Shown piece by piece: positions 60,656 through 64,000 of a DNA stretch of 64,000 bases. The notes under the pieces are model-generated. The model saw only the letters and a program-made list of their open reading frames with translations. It was not told the DNA's origin and ran no database searches. Both the position numbers and the translations under genes were made by a program. How positions within the stretch are numbered: the stretch's first letter is position 1; each line of letters begins with the position of its first letter. Source of the stretch: an uncultured Lachnospiraceae bacterium (GTDB lineage Bacteria; Bacillota; Clostridia; Lachnospirales; Lachnospiraceae); the NCBI GenBank assembly GCA_946554445.1, contig CAMNSD010000013.1, positions 1 to 64,000 on the forward strand, in the 5' to 3' direction.

Positions 60656-60702
60656 AACAGGAGCTGAACACTAACTGAATAGTGTTCAGCTCCTGTTAAG
60701 TT
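60656..60702 (+). terminator. Strong terminator
   Basis: A perfect 18-base stem (60656-60673 with 60680-60697) around ACTGAA is followed by AAGTTTTAA. It ends the fusion gene and faces the convergent PocR gene. The bases just after it (ATATCCGAGTCCGCGAA) resemble a degenerate piece of the repeat at 48788. Confidence 0.9.
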
Positions 60703-60733
60703 TTAATCATATCCGAGTCCGCGAAAAAATATT

Positions 60734-61507
60734 TTAAGTCTGGTTCATTTTGTTGATAGAATCAGAAATCATATTGGCATCCTCTGTAATCTTTTTATAG
60801 ATATCGGCAGACAGTTTGGAAAAATCCCCCATCTGTTTAGCAATGATACCGAAGCCTGCGCCTACAGCGCCCACTCTTGCCGTCTCAATGGAGGCGTTCA
60901 AAGCCATGATGGTCTGTTTGGAAGCAATGGACTGCAGTTCCCTGGTATTTTCCTTAATTCTTGCAACCGTACTTGTGGCGTTGGCAAGTTCTTCTTCCCA
61001 TACATGAATCTTCTGGTATTCGGTTTTGTCCATGTATTCCTGTAAGACAGCCCGGTTTACCACATCATCTAACAGGGCGGCCGCTGCACGGATTGATTTT
61101 TCAGGACGTACAGGCACTTTCTTGACGGCTCTGATGTACTGTGCGGGATCGATACCAAGTTCCTGCGCAATGGAAGTAAATTTATCCTCGTCCGGTTCCT
61201 GAGGAAGTACTTGTCCGCCAATCATTTTGCCAAGCTTCTCGCCGTTGAGGACGATATCAATAGAAAAGTCCATCAGGCCGGCATGACATTCATATGTACC
61301 CTGTCCTGTGGCGTCACATTTCTGGCAGCGTTTGGCGCCTTCACTGCAGCCCCTGGTATGTTTCATACAAAAATCTGTGAAATTACTGCCTTTGGTAATA
61401 TAATTACCTTCCGCGTCAACGGCGATGGCAGCAAGTCCCGTAGCATCAGAAAAAGCGTCCTGGATTTTCTGCAGATGCGCCATATCCATAAAATCAATAA
61501 GCTTCAT
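60734..61507 (-). CDS. PocR sensory domain fused to a shortened chemoreceptor signalling hairpin
   Basis: Residues 1-165 form a PocR-type ligand domain with several Cys (FCMKHTRGCSEGAKRCQKCD, YECHAGLMDFSIDIV). Residues about 175-257 match the methyl-accepting chemotaxis tip (SKQTIMALNASIETARVGAVGAGFGIIAKQM) but stop soon after it. There are no membrane helices, so it is a cytoplasmic sensor. AAGGAGG lies upstream of ATG 61507, with a spacer of about 12 bases. It could signal to CheA/CheW-type partners or act alone; none is encoded here. Confidence 0.85.
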   Translation of the reverse strand: MKLIDFMDMAHLQKIQDAFSDATGLAAIAVDAEGNYITKGSNFTDFCMKHTRGCSEGAKRCQKCDATGQGTYECHAGLMDFSIDIVLNGEKLGKMIGGQVLPQEPDEDKFTSIAQELGIDPAQYIRAVKKVPVRPEKSIRAAAALLDDVVNRAVLQEYMDKTEYQKIHVWEEELANATSTVARIKENTRELQSIASKQTIMALNASIETARVGAVGAGFGIIAKQMGDFSKLSADIYKKITEDANMISDSINKMNQT

Positions 61508-61687
61508 GGTAGTTGTAGCCCTCCTTAGGATGTGAAATTGTATTTATCTTATAGAAACCAAATCCAAATAATACGTTTATTATATCATCTTTTAAGATAT
61601 CTGCCTATCTGTTTTATGACTTTTTATCACTTTTTATCACACTTTTTTATTGTACATGCTTTTCTATGGAGTGATCGTAAAGATATC

Positions 61688-61747
61688 TGTCAAGAAAAAA
61701 TACTTGAAAGTGGAGATGGCATATAGTAAAATGCATAAGTCGGTAAT
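61688..61747 (+). promoter_or_regulatory. Promoter of the sulfatase gene, duplicated in front of ylxM
   Basis: TTGAAA (61704-61709), 17 bases, TAAAAT (61727-61732). GTCAAG (61689-61694) and CTTGAA (61703-61708) form an inverted repeat over the -35. The 60-base block closely matches 63451-63510, including an identical run from TATAGTAAAAT into GCATAAGTCGG. Confidence 0.7.
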
Positions 61748-61783
61748 CGCATTTTCTGGGAATTAAGAAAGGAAGGATACGAG

Positions 61784-63442
61784 ATGGAAAGGCGAAAAAC
61801 GGTATTTGGGATCAGTGACTGTCTCAAAGACAGTAAAGGAGGCATATGGCTTTCGATTGTAACATGCTTTATGCTCTTTCTTTATGCACCGCTGGATCTG
61901 TTGTTTACCAATCAGGACGAGTTTTGGTTTGATGCCTATCTTCTTGTGCCGATCATGTCGGTGATTTTTGGGATAACATGTCTTGGCAGTATCCTCATAT
62001 TCATAGTGTTGAAAAAGTGGAAGGAAATTTTGTATCGGATTGGGCTCGCCCTGTATTTTATCGCGTTTATTTGTCTTTATGTGCAGGGAAACGTATTGAC
62101 GGGTAGTCTGCCGCTTTTGGATGGCAAACCGATAGACTGGAGTCTTTATAAAGCAGAATATATCCAATCCTATATACTCTGGATTGTGGTAGCGATTGTT
62201 GTTTTTGTTATGTATCGTAAGGTAAAGCCTGACCTGTTTGAGAAAGTCGTCAGAATTGTCAGTATCTGTATGCTGTTAATGTTCTGTGTCACGTTGTTTA
62301 CGCTGGCGCTGACGAACCACGGATTTGAAAAAAAGCCTGGATTGTGCGTGACGACGAGAAATATGTTCCAGATGTCGGAGGATACCAATCTGATAATTCT
62401 GTTATTGGATGCTGTGGATGCACGGAACATGAATGAAATCTTAGAGGAGAATCCTAAATATGGGGATATTTTTACGGATTTCACCTATTTCGACAATATG
62501 CTGGGAGTTTATCCTGCCACACGGCATGCGGTCCCTTATATCCTGTCAGGGAAGTGGTATCAAAATGAGATGGAATTTAGGGAATATGAAGCGCTGGCTT
62601 ATGCGGAATCACCGTTGTTTGCCCGTTTAGAAGAAGAGGGGTGGCGGATTGGGCTTTATGAGGCGGAACTGCTTTCAAACGATGGTGGAAAGGGACGGTT
62701 TGAGAATGTACTGCCAAGTAAAAGAGGTATCAGCAATAAACTGATGTTTATAAAGTGGCAGATTCAGCTGGTCGGTTTCAAATATGCGCCCTATTGTTTA
62801 AAGCCGCATACCTTTGTGAATCTTAAGGACTTTAATACAGTTAAGATTCCACCAGAGGGGGAAACCATGTTTACGATGTCTAACAGCGACTTTTATGACA
62901 GGGTGCTTCATGAGGAGATTAGTCTGACGGATCAGAAGTGTTTTCGCTATATCCATATCAATGGTGGACACGCGCCCTTCATTTATAATGAGAATGTGGA
63001 GGAGATTGCACCGGAAGACGGTACTTATGAAGATAATATCAAAGCTTCTCTGACGATAACAAGGGAGTATCTGGATAAGTTAAAAGAGTCCGGTGTATAT
63101 GATAATTCCGCGATTATTGTGATGGCGGATCATGGCTATGGATGGGGAAATTATTTTAACCAGCAAAATCCGATTTTCTTTGTGAAAGGCGTAGGAGAGA
63201 AGCATGAATTTAGGATATCGGATGCTCCGGTCTCTTATATGGACATGCAGCAGGTATATGAGCGGCTGATGAATGGAGCCGGCTGTGAAGAGATTTTTGA
63301 TTGGAAGAGCGGCGATCAAAGGGAGAGAAGATATATTTTTTACGAACATTCTAATGAGGATCACATGATTGAATATATGCAGCCCGGACGGGCAGACGAT
63401 GCGGATGCCATGTATGAGACCGGCAATGTGTATGACAGATAA
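61784..63442 (+). CDS. Membrane-anchored sulfatase-like (LTA synthase/phosphoethanolamine transferase-type) protein
   Basis: The 552-residue protein has about five N-terminal membrane helices (to about 175) and an alkaline-phosphatase-like extracellular domain: LIILLLDAVDARN with metal Asp, GVYPATRHAVPYILSG with candidate nucleophile Thr246, YIHINGGHAPF and IIVMADHGYGWGN. It would transfer phospho-groups to a cell-surface glycan or lipid. Known LTA synthases differ in length and motifs, so the substrate is open. It interrupts the ftsY to ylxM-ffh region, and its promoter is nearly identical to that of ylxM. Confidence 0.85.
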   Translation: MERRKTVFGISDCLKDSKGGIWLSIVTCFMLFLYAPLDLLFTNQDEFWFDAYLLVPIMSVIFGITCLGSILIFIVLKKWKEILYRIGLALYFIAFICLYVQGNVLTGSLPLLDGKPIDWSLYKAEYIQSYILWIVVAIVVFVMYRKVKPDLFEKVVRIVSICMLLMFCVTLFTLALTNHGFEKKPGLCVTTRNMFQMSEDTNLIILLLDAVDARNMNEILEENPKYGDIFTDFTYFDNMLGVYPATRHAVPYILSGKWYQNEMEFREYEALAYAESPLFARLEEEGWRIGLYEAELLSNDGGKGRFENVLPSKRGISNKLMFIKWQIQLVGFKYAPYCLKPHTFVNLKDFNTVKIPPEGETMFTMSNSDFYDRVLHEEISLTDQKCFRYIHINGGHAPFIYNENVEEIAPEDGTYEDNIKASLTITREYLDKLKESGVYDNSAIIVMADHGYGWGNYFNQQNPIFFVKGVGEKHEFRISDAPVSYMDMQQVYERLMNGAGCEEIFDWKSGDQRERRYIFYEHSNEDHMIEYMQPGRADDADAMYETGNVYDR

Positions 63443-63450
63443 CGAGCCGT

Positions 63451-63510
63451 TGTCAAGAAAAAACACTTGACACGGGTTAAACACTATAGTAAAATGCATA
63501 AGTCGGCAAT
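63451..63510 (+). promoter_or_regulatory. Promoter of ylxM-ffh, near-copy of the sulfatase promoter
   Basis: TTGACA (63467-63472), 17 bases, TAAAAT (63490-63495). GTCAAG (63452-63457) and CTTGAC (63466-63471) are a perfect inverted repeat over the -35. Length and most bases match 61688-61747. Confidence 0.75.
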
Positions 63511-63530
63511 TATGAAACAGAGGCTTAGTC

Positions 63531-63884
63531 ATGGAGAAGATTGTTGAACAAGGCTTATTATATGATTTCTATGGAGAACTGCTGACTAAGCATCAGCAGG
63601 AGATTTACGAGAGTGTGGTGTACGATAATCTTTCTCTGGGCGAGATTGCCGAGACGGAAGGTGTCAGCAGGCAAGCGGTACATGATATCGTAAAGCGCTG
63701 TGATAGGATATTGCAGGGCTATGAGGAGAAACTGCGGCTGATCGCTCGGTTTATGAGTATCAAAGAAAAGATATCGCAGATAAATAGACTCTCCGCACAG
63801 TATGAAGACAGCGATTCCAAAGACTGGAATTTCTATGGAACGCAGATTAGGGAGTTGTCTGAAAAAATCCTGCAGGAATTGTAA
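63531..63884 (+). CDS. ylxM: YlxM-family DNA-binding protein (UPF0122)
   Basis: The 117-residue protein has the YlxM helix-turn-helix (KHQQEIYESVVYDNLSLGEI then AETEGVSRQAVHDIVKRCD) and a charged helical C-terminus. It is the usual partner upstream of ffh and is thought to modulate the SRP. GAGG precedes ATG 63531. ffh begins 23 bases after its stop. Confidence 0.95.
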   Translation: MEKIVEQGLLYDFYGELLTKHQQEIYESVVYDNLSLGEIAETEGVSRQAVHDIVKRCDRILQGYEEKLRLIARFMSIKEKISQINRLSAQYEDSDSKDWNFYGTQIRELSEKILQEL

Positions 63885-63907
63885 GAAGTGTAGAAAGGCG
63901 TAGTCAT

Positions 63908-64000
63908 ATGGCGTTTGAAAGTTTGACCGATAAACTGCAGAACGTATTTAAGAGCCTGAGGGGCAAGGGCCGGCTTACGGAAGCGGACGTTAAGACCGCT
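63908..64000 (+). CDS. ffh: Signal recognition particle protein Ffh, N-terminal part (3' end outside window)
   Basis: The first 31 codons (MAFESLTDKLQNVFKSLRGK, then a segment starting GRLTEADV) match the N domain of Ffh, and the position after ylxM supports it. GAAAGGCG precedes ATG 63908. The gene continues beyond the window. Confidence 0.92.
   Translation, partial: MAFESLTDKLQNVFKSLRGKGRLTEADVKTA

Overview
The window is a chromosomal segment of a Gram-positive anaerobe, most likely a member of the Lachnospiraceae (Clostridia). I infer this from the gene order yceD-rpmF-plsX-acpP-rnc-smc-ftsY-ilvA ... ylxM-ffh, the acetate pair pta-ackA, a minimal SufC/SufB-type Fe-S pair, AgrA/AgrC-like and PhoB/PhoR-like regulators, strong AGGAGG ribosome-binding sites, and a Tn916-type integration module. 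No rRNA, tRNA or CRISPR array was seen.

Layout. 1-2720: right-hand end of an integrative element (replisome organizer, DnaC-like loader, Xis, Int, arm-type direct repeats). 2848-5145: low-molecular-weight tyrosine phosphatase, a PIN/NYN-like nuclease and a membrane-bound XRE regulator. 5345-14454: phosphate region with pstSCAB, a divergent MarR/flavin-barrel pair with a 20-bp palindromic operator, a Na/Pi cotransporter carrying its own PhoU-like tail, a NifX-like protein and a PhoB/PhoR-type two-component system. 14557-19855: an uncharacterised cluster with sigma-D (sigma-28)-like promoters, a coiled-coil protein, a LytTR two-component system, a short protein resembling the FliD C-terminus and a glutamine-rich protein. 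19984-22415: two convergent aldo/keto reductases with ferredoxin tails. 22643-24544: a decayed MacB/FtsX-type ABC exporter around an intact ATPase. 24763-30004: a secreted protein and a glycan-type cluster (FAD oxidoreductase, two GT2 enzymes, DegT aminotransferase, possible 40-residue ORF). 30228-39462: sbcDC, sufCB-like pair, cardiolipin synthase, plsC-like acyltransferase and, convergent, tmcAL. 39499-41338: a complete-looking insertion sequence next to the tmcAL start. 41504-47740: pta-ackA, a hydrolase, and a drug-type ABC transporter with LytTR and DUF3021 regulators. 47829-64000: the lipid/ribosome/SRP housekeeping run, interrupted by ilvA, a YitT protein, a GH25 lysozyme, an AraC regulator, a DUF1905-like/C39-like fusion, a PocR-chemoreceptor protein and a membrane sulfatase.

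How the parts relate. The pst genes, the PhoU-tailed cotransporter and the PhoB/PhoR pair plausibly form one phosphate-response neighbourhood although no separate phoU is present. The 14.5-19.9 kb cluster is the best candidate for an undescribed system: two or three sigma-D-like promoters govern proteins with one flagellar-cap-like module, in a stretch with no flagellar genes. In the housekeeping run, the membrane sulfatase gene and ylxM-ffh carry near-duplicate 60-bp promoter blocks. Several intergenic regions hold hairpins built on GC-GAA-GC or similar triloops, including a tandem repeat ahead of plsX and a three-way-junction-like structure ahead of position 59983. Functional calls come from reading motifs by eye; no database search was run.
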